A stretch of 64,000 nt of DNA from Streptomyces colonosanans. GTDB taxonomy: Bacteria; Actinomycetota; Actinomycetes; Streptomycetales; Streptomycetaceae. Positions within the stretch are counted from its first letter, which is position 1. The number at the start of each line of letters is the position of its first letter. Of the stretch, positions 16,766 through 25,810 are shown in pieces. Where the stretch lies: NCBI RefSeq assembly GCF_001866645.1, contig NZ_MLYP01000037.1, forward strand, positions 1-64,000. Reading direction: 5' to 3'. A program made the translations under genes and the position numbers. The notes below the pieces were generated by a model. The model saw nothing but the letters and a program-made list of their open reading frames with translations, did no database searches and was not told the origin of the DNA.

Positions 16766-17608
16766 ATGACAGAGCGCCCGGCAGGCAGGGCTCGGAAGAC
16801 CCACTCCACGCGAGTAGTCCGCACGGAGCGGCTGACCCCGCACATGCAGCGCGTGGTGCTCGGTGGCGAGGGCCTGGCCGGTTTCGCGGCGGATACCTGC
16901 ACCGACCACTATGTGAAGCTGCTGTTCCCGGCTGCGGGCGCCGTCTACCCCGAACCCTTCGACCTGCAGCGGATCCGCGAGGAATTCCCGCGCGAGCAGT
17001 GGCCGGTGACCCGGACGTACACCGTGCGGGCCTGGGATCCCGTGCACCGCGAGCTGACGCTGGACTTCGTGATCCACGGCGACGAGGGCCTCGCCGGACC
17101 GTGGGCGGTGCGCGTCCAGCCGGGCGAGACGGTGCGGTTCATGGGTCCCGGCGGGGCCTATGCGCCGGACACGAGCGCCGACTGGCATCTGCTCGCCGGG
17201 GACGAGAGCGCGCTGCCCGCGATCGCGGCCGCCCTGGAGGCGCTGCCCGCCGGCGCCGCGGCCCGCGCCTTCATCGAGGTCGCCGGCCCCCAGGAGGAGC
17301 AGAAGATCGTCTCCGATGTGGAGCCGGTCTGGCTGCACCGCGGGAGCCGTCCGGTCGGCGAGGCCTTGGTGGAGGCCGTCCGCGCACTGGAGTTCCCCGA
17401 CGGCCGGGTGCACGCGTTCGTGCACGGCGAGGCCGGCTTCGTGAAGGAACTGCGCCGGCTGCTGCGCGTCGAGCGGCAGATCCCACGTGAGGACCTCTCG
17501 CTCTCCGGCTACTGGCGCCTCGGCCACAACGAGGACGGCTGGCAGGCGTCGAAGCGGGAGTGGAACGCGCGCGTCGCCGCCGAGCAGGAGGGCACGTCCG
17601 CCGTATAG
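16766..17608 (+). CDS. Siderophore-interacting protein (ferric-siderophore reductase, SIP family)
   Basis: A 280-residue FAD/NAD(P)H oxidoreductase of the ViuB/SIP family. The FAD-binding RTYTVRAWDP (RxYT motif) follows an N-terminal beta barrel, and the C-terminal NADPH domain has LAGDESALPAIAAAL, FVHGEA and the SGYWRLG ending. It reduces ferric siderophores in the cytosol to release iron. The iron box just upstream agrees with this role. Single gene, with a strong hairpin just after it. Confidence 0.93.
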   Translation: MTERPAGRARKTHSTRVVRTERLTPHMQRVVLGGEGLAGFAADTCTDHYVKLLFPAAGAVYPEPFDLQRIREEFPREQWPVTRTYTVRAWDPVHRELTLDFVIHGDEGLAGPWAVRVQPGETVRFMGPGGAYAPDTSADWHLLAGDESALPAIAAALEALPAGAAARAFIEVAGPQEEQKIVSDVEPVWLHRGSRPVGEALVEAVRALEFPDGRVHAFVHGEAGFVKELRRLLRVERQIPREDLSLSGYWRLGHNEDGWQASKREWNARVAAEQEGTSAV

Positions 17609-17616
17609 GACGCCGT

Positions 17617-17644
17617 GCGGCGGCACCCCGGCAGGTGCCGCCGC
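17617..17644 (+). terminator. Hairpin after the SIP gene
   Basis: Perfect 11-bp stem GCGGCGGCACC / GGTGCCGCCGC with a 6-base loop, nine bases past the stop codon. Confidence 0.8.
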
Positions 17645-17659
17645 CTCACGCCGCGGTGC

Positions 17660-17824
17660 TCACACCGCCCGCCGGTAGGACCGGAACGTACGGATCGACA
17701 GCCACACCGCGACGACCGCCAGTGTCGGCAGCACCCCGCCCCGGCTGAGCACGCCACCCCAGTCCGGGCGCTCCGACATCGCCGAACGGTCCGCGACCAT
17801 GGCCCAGTTGAGCGGGTTGGTGGA
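17660..17824 (-). pseudogene. C-terminal remnant of an ABC-2 permease (DrrB type)
   Basis: About 54 codons remain: TNPLNWAMVADRS, then a hydrophobic helix (GGVLPTLAVVAVWLSI) and RTFRSYRRAV before a TGA. This is the typical ending of daunorubicin-resistance-type exporter permeases. There is no start or upstream part. It lies directly after the truncated ATPase in the reading direction, so one deletion removed everything between them. Confidence 0.75.
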
Positions 17825-17971
17825 CTACTTCCCGGCGCCGTTCGGACCGAGGAATGCGAAGACGACGCCGCCCGGCTTGACGGTGACGTCCATGCCGTTC
17901 AACGCCGTGACATCATCGGAGTACTTCTTGATCAGCTGACGCGCCCCGACAGCGGGCGCTCGGGGGGTCAT
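17825..17971 (-). pseudogene. N-terminal remnant of the matching ABC ATPase
   Basis: An ATG-initiated 48-codon fragment contains the start of a DrrA-type ATPase (LIKKYSDDVTALNGMDVTVKPG) and stops exactly at the Walker A lysine: FLGPNGAGK, then TAG. The rest of the ATPase and most of the permease are missing, so this exporter cannot function. Confidence 0.8.
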
Positions 17972-18117
17972 GACGACTGCTCTCCCGTGGACAGCGGACG
18001 ACGGCAGATCCGCGGTGTGCGGAGAGGCCGCCTTCCGGACGGGCGGATGACGAGTGATCCGCGTCCCCTTCTCCCGGACGCCGGGCGCGATGTATCGCGT
18101 TGATGCTCCGGGCCCTG

Positions 18118-18702
18118 TCATGAGACGCGGGCGTGCAGGTGCATGTCGTGCCAGCCGTCCGGGTGGAGGAGGGCACTGCGCTTGGTGCCCTCCAGGGCGA
18201 AGCCCGTCTTCACCGCGACTCGGCAGGACGCCTCGTTGCGGACGGAGTGTGTCAGTTCGAGGCGGTGGAAGCCGATGCTCTCGAACGCCCAGCGGGTCAG
18301 GGCGGTCACCGCACGCGAGGCCACCCCTTGGCCGCGTGCTGCGGAAGCGGTCCAGTACGCAACCTCGGCCGCGCCCTCGAACGGCTCGATCCTGCGCAGG
18401 GCCACGCGCCCGAGCAGCCGGTCCGTGTCCTCGTCGGCAACCGCCCAGTAGGCGTTGCTCTCGCCCTCCCACGCCTTCCGCCACTCCTCGATCAGGCCGA
18501 GGACCTCCTCCACCGACTCGGTCGCGAAATGGTGCCACCGGTGCATCACCGGGTCCTGGAACGCCTCGTGGACAGCCGGGGCGTCCTCGGTCTTCCAGGG
18601 ACGGAGCAGAAGTCCGTCATGGGTGGGGATCGAGGGTTGCGGGTTCTTGGCGAGCGTTCCGGCCGCGAGCACTTCACTGATCAGAAGAGGCATGCTGTGC
18701 AT
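18118..18702 (-). CDS. GNAT-family N-acetyltransferase (RimJ/RimL type)
   Basis: A 194-residue acetyltransferase. The acetyl-CoA loop is recognisable in ASAARGQGVASRAVTALTRWAF, followed by HRLELTHSVRNEASCRVAVKTGFALEGTKRSALLHPDGWHD, typical of the RimJ/RimL branch. It may acetylate an N-terminus or a small molecule; the substrate is unknown. Start is uncertain between ATGs at 18702 and 18693, neither with a strong ribosome site. It lies just behind the ABC remnant. Confidence 0.85.
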   Translation of the reverse strand: MHSMPLLISEVLAAGTLAKNPQPSIPTHDGLLLRPWKTEDAPAVHEAFQDPVMHRWHHFATESVEEVLGLIEEWRKAWEGESNAYWAVADEDTDRLLGRVALRRIEPFEGAAEVAYWTASAARGQGVASRAVTALTRWAFESIGFHRLELTHSVRNEASCRVAVKTGFALEGTKRSALLHPDGWHDMHLHARVS

Positions 18703-18776
18703 GGTCCCAGGCGACCGTCACCACCGGGCAATCTGTTTTCGCACCCCGTGCCGGCCGCCTCGTACGCTGGAGCCCC

Positions 18777-19718
18777 ATGAGACGACGCCCCCGTATCCCG
18801 CCCTCTCCCCTGCCGCAGCGCGACGGAGTCGATCCCGTGCGGGTGCGGCTGCCGTTCACCGAGGGGTGGACCACCGTGCGGGACCATCTCGAGGCGCGGC
18901 TCGCGGCCGGGGACGGGGTGATCGACGGGATGCTCGGCGTGGGAGCGATCGTCGGGGCCGACGGACAGCCCATCACGCCGGACACCGCGTATGTGCCGGG
19001 CATGTACGTCTGGTTCCACCGCGCGCTGCCCGAGGAGGAGCGCGTGCCGTACCCGGTCGAGGTGGTGTACCGCGATGAGCACATCGTCGTCGCCGACAAA
19101 CCGCATTTCCTCGCCACCACCCCGCGCGGCAGCCATGTCGCCGAGACCACCCTGGCCCGGCTGCGGCGCGACCTGGGCATCCCGTCACTGAGTGCCGCAC
19201 ACCGGCTGGACCGGCTCACCGCCGGGCTCGTGCTGTTCACCGTACGACCCGAGGAGCGCGGCGCCTACCAGTCGCTGTTCCGCGACAAGCAGGTCACCAA
19301 GGAGTACGAGGCCGTCGCCCCGTACGACCCCACCGTGGCCCTGCCGCGCACCGTGCGCAGCCGGATCGTGAAGGAACGCGGGGTCATGGCGGCCCGCGAG
19401 GTGCCGGGCGAGCCCAACGCGGTCAGCCGGATCGAACTCCTGGAGCGGCACGAGCAACGCGGGCGCTACCGGCTGCTCCCCCGCACCGGGCAGACCCATC
19501 AACTACGCGTCCACATGAACGCGTTGGGACTTCCGATCCTCGGCGACCCGCTCTATCCGGTGGTGGCCGCCGCCGGACCGGCCGGTGACTTCCGGCGCCC
19601 CCTCCAACTGCTGGCGAAGGCACTGGAGTTCACCGATCCGGTCACGGGCCGCGCACACCGCTTCGTCAGTGGGCGGGCGCTCCGGGCGTGGTCGGCGTAC
19701 GACGAGTGGGCCGGCTGA
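18777..19718 (+). CDS. RluA-family pseudouridine synthase
   Basis: A 313-residue RNA pseudouridine synthase. The catalytic Asp145 is in HRLDRLTAG, followed by RTGQTHQLRVHM and PLYP near the end. The family isomerises specific uridines of rRNA or tRNA; the site modified here cannot be told. Residues 1-90 replace the S4 domain with an actinobacteria-type extension. Divergent from the acetyltransferase gene. Confidence 0.9.
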   Translation: MRRRPRIPPSPLPQRDGVDPVRVRLPFTEGWTTVRDHLEARLAAGDGVIDGMLGVGAIVGADGQPITPDTAYVPGMYVWFHRALPEEERVPYPVEVVYRDEHIVVADKPHFLATTPRGSHVAETTLARLRRDLGIPSLSAAHRLDRLTAGLVLFTVRPEERGAYQSLFRDKQVTKEYEAVAPYDPTVALPRTVRSRIVKERGVMAAREVPGEPNAVSRIELLERHEQRGRYRLLPRTGQTHQLRVHMNALGLPILGDPLYPVVAAAGPAGDFRRPLQLLAKALEFTDPVTGRAHRFVSGRALRAWSAYDEWAG

Positions 19719-19790
19719 AGGCTCTTATCGGCCCCACCACGGCAGCATCCGCTGCCACAGCCGGGACGCCGGCTCAGCCCGGGACGAGAT

Positions 19791-22598
19791 TCAGCCCACC
19801 GACGAGTAGGCCACCACCCCGCGCAGCAGGCCGTCGACCGCCTTGCGGGCGTTCTTCGCGACCGTCGAGCCCTCGGCGGGTGCGGCGGCCGCAATCTGGC
19901 CGAGGACGTCGATGACCTGCTTGCACCAGCGGACGAAGTCACCGGCCGGCATCTCGGCCTCACGCAGGACCTCGTCCAGGCCCTTGCCGCTGGCCCACAT
20001 GAACGCGGACCAGGCGAAGCCCAGATCCGGCTCCCGCTGCCCCACACCCTCGGTCTGCGTGATCCGGAAATCCTCCTCCAGAGCGTCGAGTCGGCCCCAG
20101 ATGCGCACCATCTCGCCGAGCACGGCCTTGGCCCTGCCCGACGGCAGCTTCGGCGCCATCGCATCGTCACCGGCCCTGGCCTCGTACACCAGCGCGGAGA
20201 CGCACGCGGCCAGTTCGGCCGGGTCGAGCCCCTCCCAGACGCCCTCGCGCAGGCACTCACTGGCCAGCAGGTCCAGCTCCCCGTACAGCCGCGCAAGGCG
20301 CTTGCCGTGCTCCGTCACCTCGTCACCGCGCAGGTAGTCCAGCTCCGTGAGCAGCGCCACGATGCGGTCGAAGGTGCGGGCAATGGTGTTCGTACGGCCG
20401 GCGATACGGCGCTCCAACTGCGAGGTGTCGCGCAGCAGACGGTGGTAGCGCTCGGCCCAACGGGCGTGATCCTCACGGTCGTTGCACCCGTGGCACGGGT
20501 GAGCGCGCAGGGCCGTGCGCAGCCGGGCGATCTCCCGGTCGTCGGCGGCCGCGGACCGCTTCTTGCGCTGCCGCTCCGGCGGAATGTGCCCGGCCTTGGT
20601 ACGCAGCGCGGAGGCGAGGTCGCGACGGGACTGCGGCGAGCGCGGGTTGAAGGACTTGGGGATACGCATCCGCTCCAACGCCTCGACGGGCACCGGGAAA
20701 TCTATGGACGCCAGCCGCTTGACCTGCCGCTCGGCGGTGAGGACCAGGGGGCGCGGGCCGTCGTGGTACTCCAGCCCGCGGTGGCCGCCTGCCCGCCCGG
20801 CGGGCACGCCGGGGTCGAGCACCAGGGCCAGGCCCGCATACTTGCCGGTCGGGACGTGGATGACGTCACCGGGCCTGAGCTTCTCCAGGGCGACGGCGGC
20901 CTCGGCACGGCGCTGCGCCGCACCCTGCCGGGCCAGCTCCGTCTCGCGGTCCTTCAGTTCGCGCCGCAGCCGGGCGTACTCATCGAAGTCGCCGAGGTGG
21001 CAGGTCATGGCCTCCTTGTAGCCGGTGAGGCCCTCCTCGTTGCGCTGCACCTGACGGGAGATCCCGACGACCGACTTGTCGGCCTGGAACTGGGCGAACG
21101 AGGTCTCCAGCAGTTCACGCGAGCGGTGCCGGCCGAACTGCTCCACCAGGTTGACCGCCATGTTGTACGACGGCTTGAAACTCGACCGCAGCGGATAGGT
21201 GCGCGTGCCGGCCAGGCCGCCGAGGTGCTCGGGGCTCAGACCGCGCTGCCACAGCACGACAGCGTGGCCCTCGACGTCGATGCCGCGGCGGCCGGCACGG
21301 CCGGTCAGTTGGGTGTACTCGCCGGGGGTGATGTCGGCGTGCTGCTCGCCGTTCCACTTGACGAGCTTCTCCAGCACCACCGAACGCGCGGGCATGTTGA
21401 TGCCGAGCGCGAGGGTCTCGGTCGCGAACACGGCCTTCACCAGGCCGCGGACGAAGAGTTCCTCCACGACCTCCTTGAACGTGGGCAGCATGCCCGCGTG
21501 GTGGGCCGCTATGCCACGCTCCAGGCCCTCCAGCCACTCGTAGTAGCCCAGGACGTGCAGGTCCTCGGTGGGGATGGACGCCGTGCGCTCCTCGACAAGG
21601 GCGCGCACCTTGACCCGCGCTTCCTCGTCGTTGAGCCTGAGGCCCGCGTACAGGCACTGCTGGACGGCGGCCTCGCAGGCGGCCCGGCTGAAGATGAACG
21701 TGATCGCGGGCAGCAGGCCCTCGGCGTCGAGCCGCTCGATGACCTCGGGTCTGCCCGGCGTCCACACCCGGGCGCGCTGTCTGCGCTCCCGCTCGCGGTC
21801 GGCCTCGCGCATCGCACGGCCACGCTTGCGGTCCAGGTACGACGGGCGGCTGGCCTCCATGCGCGCCAGACGTGTGAGGTCGGGGTTGACGGCCTTCTTG
21901 TGGCCCTCGGCCTCCTCGAAGAGGTCGTACATCCGGCGCCCGGCGAGGACGTGCTGGAACAGCGGTACGGGACGGTGCTCGGAGACGATCACCTCCGTGT
22001 CACCGCGGACGGTGTCGAGCCAGTCGCCGAACTCCTCCGCGTTCGACACGGTCGCCGACAGGGACACCAGCGTCACCGACGCGGGCAGATGGATGATCAC
22101 TTCCTCCCAGACGGCGCCACGGAAGCGGTCGGAGAGGTAGTGCACCTCGTCCATGACCACATGGCCGAGGCCGAGGAGGGTCTGTGAACCCGCGTACAGC
22201 ATGTTCCGCAGGACCTCGGTGGTCATCACGACCACCGGGGCGTCGGCGTTGATGCTGTTGTCGCCGGTGAGCAGACCGACCTTGCCGCTGCCGTAGCGAC
22301 GGCACAGGTCGGAGTACTTCTGGTTCGACAGCGCCTTGATGGGTGTCGTGTAGAAGCACTTCCTGCCCTGCTGCAGGGCGAGGTGGACGGCGAACTCGCC
22401 GACGATCGTCTTGCCGGAGCCGGTGGGCGCGGCCACCAGCACGCCCTTCCCCGCTTCGAGCGCCTGGCAGGCCTCGATCTGGAAGGGGTCAAGGCCGAAG
22501 TCGTACATCTCGCGGAAGGAGGCGAGCGCGGTGGCCTGCTCGGTAGCGCGCTGGCGGGCTGCCGCGTACCGCTCGGCCGGTGAGAGGTCCTCTGTCAT
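19791..22598 (-). CDS. helY: DEAD/DEVH-box RNA helicase, Ski2/Mtr4-like (HelY)
   Basis: A 935-residue superfamily 2 helicase. Walker A APTGSGKT (57-64), DEVH (150-153), SAT-type motif VSLSATVSN and motif VI QLTGRAGRRGID are all visible. A long Ski2-like C-terminal part includes a cysteine/histidine cluster (HPCHGCNDREDH) and a DSHCT-type domain. Homologues (HelY in mycobacteria) are conserved across Actinobacteria and resemble eukaryotic exosome helicases, which suggests RNA processing. It follows tatC on the same strand but is separated from it by a very strong hairpin, so it is probably transcribed on its own. Confidence 0.9.
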   Translation of the reverse strand: MTEDLSPAERYAAARQRATEQATALASFREMYDFGLDPFQIEACQALEAGKGVLVAAPTGSGKTIVGEFAVHLALQQGRKCFYTTPIKALSNQKYSDLCRRYGSGKVGLLTGDNSINADAPVVVMTTEVLRNMLYAGSQTLLGLGHVVMDEVHYLSDRFRGAVWEEVIIHLPASVTLVSLSATVSNAEEFGDWLDTVRGDTEVIVSEHRPVPLFQHVLAGRRMYDLFEEAEGHKKAVNPDLTRLARMEASRPSYLDRKRGRAMREADRERERRQRARVWTPGRPEVIERLDAEGLLPAITFIFSRAACEAAVQQCLYAGLRLNDEEARVKVRALVEERTASIPTEDLHVLGYYEWLEGLERGIAAHHAGMLPTFKEVVEELFVRGLVKAVFATETLALGINMPARSVVLEKLVKWNGEQHADITPGEYTQLTGRAGRRGIDVEGHAVVLWQRGLSPEHLGGLAGTRTYPLRSSFKPSYNMAVNLVEQFGRHRSRELLETSFAQFQADKSVVGISRQVQRNEEGLTGYKEAMTCHLGDFDEYARLRRELKDRETELARQGAAQRRAEAAVALEKLRPGDVIHVPTGKYAGLALVLDPGVPAGRAGGHRGLEYHDGPRPLVLTAERQVKRLASIDFPVPVEALERMRIPKSFNPRSPQSRRDLASALRTKAGHIPPERQRKKRSAAADDREIARLRTALRAHPCHGCNDREDHARWAERYHRLLRDTSQLERRIAGRTNTIARTFDRIVALLTELDYLRGDEVTEHGKRLARLYGELDLLASECLREGVWEGLDPAELAACVSALVYEARAGDDAMAPKLPSGRAKAVLGEMVRIWGRLDALEEDFRITQTEGVGQREPDLGFAWSAFMWASGKGLDEVLREAEMPAGDFVRWCKQVIDVLGQIAAAAPAEGSTVAKNARKAVDGLLRGVVAYSSVG

Positions 22599-22667
22599 CG
22601 TGCTTTCGAGCGTACCGGCAGCCACTGACAACAGGACGATCTTTATCCGGAACGTGGACAACGGCAA

Positions 22668-22707
22668 CGAGAGGCGGCCGCGTCCCAGGGGACGCGGCCG
22701 CCTCTCG
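22668..22707 (-). terminator. Perfect 19-bp hairpin after tatC
   Basis: A 19-bp stem starting CGAGAGGCGG, with a 2-base apex and no mismatch. It lies just after the tatC stop and before the helicase start. Because the stem is a perfect inverted repeat, it could stop transcription from either side. Confidence 0.88.
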
Positions 22708-22729
22708 CACCATCAGTGACCGGAACCGG

Positions 22730-23674
22730 TCAGGTCACGTCGTCGTAGCCGTTCACATGATCCGGGCCCGGCAGCTCGGAGGCGCGGCTCGCGGCCACGG
22801 ACTCGACCTCGCCGATGTCCTCGGGTGTGAGGTCCAGCACCGAGGCCTCGTCGTCCCCGGGCCCCTCGGCCTCACGACGGGCCCTGCGCCGGTCGTTGAA
22901 CATCGACAGACCCACCGCCACGAAGAACAGCGCCCAGATCGGCGCGGCCAGTGCCAGCATCGTCAGCGGATCGGTGCTGGGTGTGGCCACGGCCGCGAAC
23001 GCCGTGATGCCGACGATCATGCCCCGCCACCAGCCGAGCATGCGCTTGCCGGACAGGATGCCGGTGAAGTTGAGCATGACCAGCAGCAACGGCATCTCGA
23101 AGGCCAGACCGAAGACCACCACCATGCGCGTGACCAGGTCGAGCAGATCATCCAGCGGCAGCAGGTTGTCGACACCGGACGGCGTGAAGTCGATCAGCAC
23201 CTTCGCCGTCGTGGGCAGCACGTTGTAGGCGAGGAACCCGCCGCCGAGGAAGAGCGGGAAACCGAACGCGACAAACGCGTAGGCGTACTTCTTCTCGTGG
23301 CGGTGCATGCCCGGCGCGACGAACGCCCACAGCTGGTAGAGCCACACCGGTGCCGCCATCACGATGCCGGCCATCAACGACACCTTCAGCGCCAGCGTGA
23401 ACGGCGCCAGCAGACCGTTGATCGTGATCCGCGCGCAGGTGACATCCTTCGACGACTTCGCCAGTTCGTCGAAGGACTGCGAACATCCCACCGAGCTCAG
23501 CACCGGCTTGGTGATGAAGTTGATGATGTCCTTGTAGAAGAAGGCGGCCACGATCGTGATGACGATGATCGCCAGCACACCCTTCGCGAGCCGGTTGCGC
23601 AGCTCACGCAGGTGCTCCGCGAGCGGCATCCGCCCCTCGGGATCCTTCTCCGTGTTGCGGGCAGGCTTGGTCAA
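22730..23674 (-). CDS. tatC: Twin-arginine translocase subunit TatC
   Basis: A 314-residue six-helix membrane protein of the Tat receptor. Conserved N-terminal MPLAEHLRELRNRL and the first periplasmic loop glutamate region (PVWLYQLWAFVAPGMHRHEKK) are present. It recognises twin-arginine signal peptides and recruits TatA. The only upstream in-frame start is a TTG at 23674 with a purine-rich GAGG before it; the next candidate is the ATG of MPLAEH. The C-terminal tail after helix six is long and acidic, as in other Streptomyces. It is 47 bp behind tatA, likely the same operon. Confidence 0.93.
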   Translation of the reverse strand: MTKPARNTEKDPEGRMPLAEHLRELRNRLAKGVLAIIVITIVAAFFYKDIINFITKPVLSSVGCSQSFDELAKSSKDVTCARITINGLLAPFTLALKVSLMAGIVMAAPVWLYQLWAFVAPGMHRHEKKYAYAFVAFGFPLFLGGGFLAYNVLPTTAKVLIDFTPSGVDNLLPLDDLLDLVTRMVVVFGLAFEMPLLLVMLNFTGILSGKRMLGWWRGMIVGITAFAAVATPSTDPLTMLALAAPIWALFFVAVGLSMFNDRRRARREAEGPGDDEASVLDLTPEDIGEVESVAASRASELPGPDHVNGYDDVT

Positions 23675-23721
23675 CCCACGTCCTCATCTCGTGCAGCGGA
23701 CCGGAGTCTCCGGACCTCGAG

Positions 23722-24006
23722 TCAGCCCTGGGTCGTGTCGTTCGGCTCCTTGACCGGCCGGGAGCTGGTCGTGTCGCCGGGCGAGGCCTGGATCGTACGC
23801 TGAGCCGTGGGCTGCTCCTCGGCCTGCTGAGCGGTCGGGGCGGACGACTTGCTGTCGTCCTTCATCGCCTTGGCCTCGCTCTTGAGGATCCGCGCGGACT
23901 TGCCGAGCGACCGTGCCATGTCCGGAAGCTTCTTCGAGCCGAACACGAGGACGACCACCAGAACCAGGAGCACCAGGTGCCACGGCTCAAGTGCGTTGCG
24001 GAACAT
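23722..24006 (-). CDS. tatA: Twin-arginine translocase subunit TatA
   Basis: A 94-residue protein with a single N-terminal helix ([15 protein letters not shown]), the hinge [16 protein letters not shown] and an amphipathic helix, the hallmark of TatA pore components. A polar tail of about 45 residues is unstructured. It acts with TatC in folded-protein export. Confidence 0.94.
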   Translation of the reverse strand: MFRNALEPWHLVLLVLVVVLVFGSKKLPDMARSLGKSARILKSEAKAMKDDSKSSAPTAQQAEEQPTAQRTIQASPGDTTSSRPVKEPNDTTQG

Positions 24007-24053
24007 AAGACTTCACCTTCTCACTGAGGCGGGGCGGCGGGCCATCCGACCGA

Positions 24054-24069
24054 TCGGACAGGTGTCCGA
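24054..24069. promoter_or_regulatory. Palindrome upstream of tatA
   Basis: TCGGACA, GG, TGTCCGA: a perfect 7-bp inverted repeat about 48-63 bases before the tatA start. Candidate operator; no known regulator assigned. Confidence 0.4.
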
Positions 24070-24260
24070 CCATCATGTTGGCAGCGATCGTAACGCCCAG
24101 GGGTGAATGCGAAACAATCCCTGCGCGTACTCCTGCTCTGCGGACCGCGCCTCCTATCCGGGCCGCGACCAGCAGCGTACCTGGCGGAAACGGGTGGGTG
24201 ACAGGGCGAGGCCCCCAAACCGCTTGGCCCAGGGACACACCAGGCGCCCCTTGCGCTCGC

Positions 24261-24461
24261 TCACAGCGACTCCGCGGACCGGGTGGCGCTCACGGCCGCC
24301 CGCTCCAGATCCTCGGCAGCCCGGTTGATACGGTGCGCCGACTCCGAGACCTGCAGCCCCAGGCGCCGCGCCTCCACGAAGACCCGGACGGCGAACACAC
24401 CGAGAACGGAAAGACCCAGGAACCCCGCGGCTACCGCGAACATCGGCCAGAACATGCCCAT
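24261..24461 (-). CDS. Small single-helix membrane protein
   Basis: A 66-residue protein starting MGMFWPMFAVAAGFLGLSVLG, one transmembrane helix (about 3-24) followed by an amphipathic helix with heptad-like spacing (LQVSESAHRINRAAEDLERAA). Architecture resembles TatA/B or DUF948-type proteins, without their signature residues. Its ATG lies 4 bases after the zinc-ribbon gene's stop, in a tight run with pafB, pafC and the zinc-ribbon gene. Function unknown. Confidence 0.7.
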   Translation of the reverse strand: MGMFWPMFAVAAGFLGLSVLGVFAVRVFVEARRLGLQVSESAHRINRAAEDLERAAVSATRSAESL

Positions 24462-24465
24462 GAGA

Positions 24466-24759
24466 CTAGAGGGTCGAGTGCAGGCGCAGTGTCCTGACCC
24501 CACCGCCGGTGAGCAGCTCGACGATCCGCTCGCCGGCCGGTTTACGGACCCCGGCGCCGCACTCGGGGCAGGTGAAGGAGTAGAAGGTGGTGCGGCTGCT
24601 GGCACCGATGGCCAGGCGCAGCGCGCTCGCCGCGAGCTCCAAGCGGGCGCGGCAGTCGGGGCAGCCCGCCCGGAACACCACCGGGGCCACGTTCCGCATC
24701 CCGGCGAACGCGGCCGCCACCGACATCCCCGGCGCACCGGACGACGCCGACTCGCTCAC
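24466..24759 (-). CDS. Zinc-ribbon protein
   Basis: A 97-residue protein with a single zinc ribbon made by CPDC (33-36) and CPEC (64-67), spaced by about 27 residues. The GTG start overlaps the pafC stop by four bases (GTGA), so it is co-translated with pafC. It may be a small nucleic-acid or protein-binding partner; no family function is known to me. Confidence 0.78.
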   Translation of the reverse strand: MSESASSGAPGMSVAAAFAGMRNVAPVVFRAGCPDCRARLELAASALRLAIGASSRTTFYSFTCPECGAGVRKPAGERIVELLTGGGVRTLRLHSTL

Positions 24760-25793
24760 AGACCCTGCTCCCGCCTGTCATCCGCCCCGCCCGCGGCTCC
24801 CTCCGCGGCTTCGACGTCTTCGTACGCCGCCAGGGCCTCGCAGGCCGCCCGCCGGGCGCTGTCGGCCAGCTCGCGCGGCGCGACGATCCGCCCGTCTCGG
24901 CCCAGGCGCAGTGCCAGACGTCTGAGCGAGGCCGGGTCGGGGGTCCGCAAGGCGATGCGCAGTCCGCCGTCCGGCAGCTCGTCCGCGCTGTCGTGCGGGT
25001 AGTACTCGGCGACCCAGCGCCCGGCCGGCCCGACCTCGACCACCACCTCGGGGTCCTCCGCGGCGGGCTGGACGAGCCCCTCGGACAGATCACGCAGCTC
25101 GACCTCCGGCGGCGCCGACGGCTCGTCGAGGATCCTGATCTCGGCGACCCGGTCCAGCCGGAAGGTACGGCGCGCCTCGGAGCGGCGGCACCACGCCTCC
25201 ACATAGGTGTGCCCGACGCTGACCAGGCGGATCGGGTCGATCTCACGCTCGGTGACCTCGTCGCGGGCCGGCGAGTAGTAGCGGATCCACAGACGGCGGC
25301 GCTCGGAGATGGCCCGGTCGACGTCCGCGAAGACACCGCCCTCGGACTCGAAGGTCACCGAGAGGCGGGAACTCGCGCCCGCGGCCTCCCCGGCGGCCGT
25401 CTCCACCTTGGCGGTGGCCCGCAGCAGCGCCTGACGGTCACTCTCCCGAAGGCCCGGCAGGGTGGCGACGGCCCGAGCGGCGACCAGCAGCGCGGTGGCC
25501 TCGTCGGCAGCCAGACGCAGCGGCTCGGCCGCGTCCGCCCCCAGGGCGGCCGGATTGTGCCACCAGATGTGCTCGCCGTCGGTGTCGATGTCGAGCAGGT
25601 CCCCGCCGCGGAAACTGGTGCCGCACATGGGCAGCACATCGAGGTCCGAGACCAGCTCGTCCTCACTGATTCCGAACGCCCGGGCCACATCCTCTACGCG
25701 CGCACCAGGACGCTCCCGCAGATACGTCACCAGGGACAGCATCCGCCGGGTCTGGTCGATGGCGTTCGCGGGCCTGGCCGCTTTGCCTGCCAC
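24756..25793 (-). CDS. pafC: WYL-domain regulator PafC
   Basis: A 345-residue protein with an N-terminal winged helix (LVTYLRERPGARVEDVARAFGISEDEL) and a WYL domain near 170-230 (ISERRRLWIRYYSPARDEV, then YVEAWCRRSEARRTFRLDRV). PafB and PafC form a heteromeric activator of the LexA/RecA-independent DNA-damage response in actinobacteria. The GTG start lies 17 bases after pafB. Despite the name it does not ligate Pup. The expected order pafBC-tatAC is seen. Confidence 0.9.
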   Translation of the reverse strand: MAGKAARPANAIDQTRRMLSLVTYLRERPGARVEDVARAFGISEDELVSDLDVLPMCGTSFRGGDLLDIDTDGEHIWWHNPAALGADAAEPLRLAADEATALLVAARAVATLPGLRESDRQALLRATAKVETAAGEAAGASSRLSVTFESEGGVFADVDRAISERRRLWIRYYSPARDEVTEREIDPIRLVSVGHTYVEAWCRRSEARRTFRLDRVAEIRILDEPSAPPEVELRDLSEGLVQPAAEDPEVVVEVGPAGRWVAEYYPHDSADELPDGGLRIALRTPDPASLRRLALRLGRDGRIVAPRELADSARRAACEALAAYEDVEAAEGAAGGADDRREQGL

Positions 25794-25810
25794 TGTCGTC
25801 CCTCTTTCCC

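Noticed and set aside
23987-24238. 83-codon gene upstream of tatA on the same strand
   Set aside because: It overlaps the tatA start region and the palindrome, has no ribosome site and no recognisable domain.
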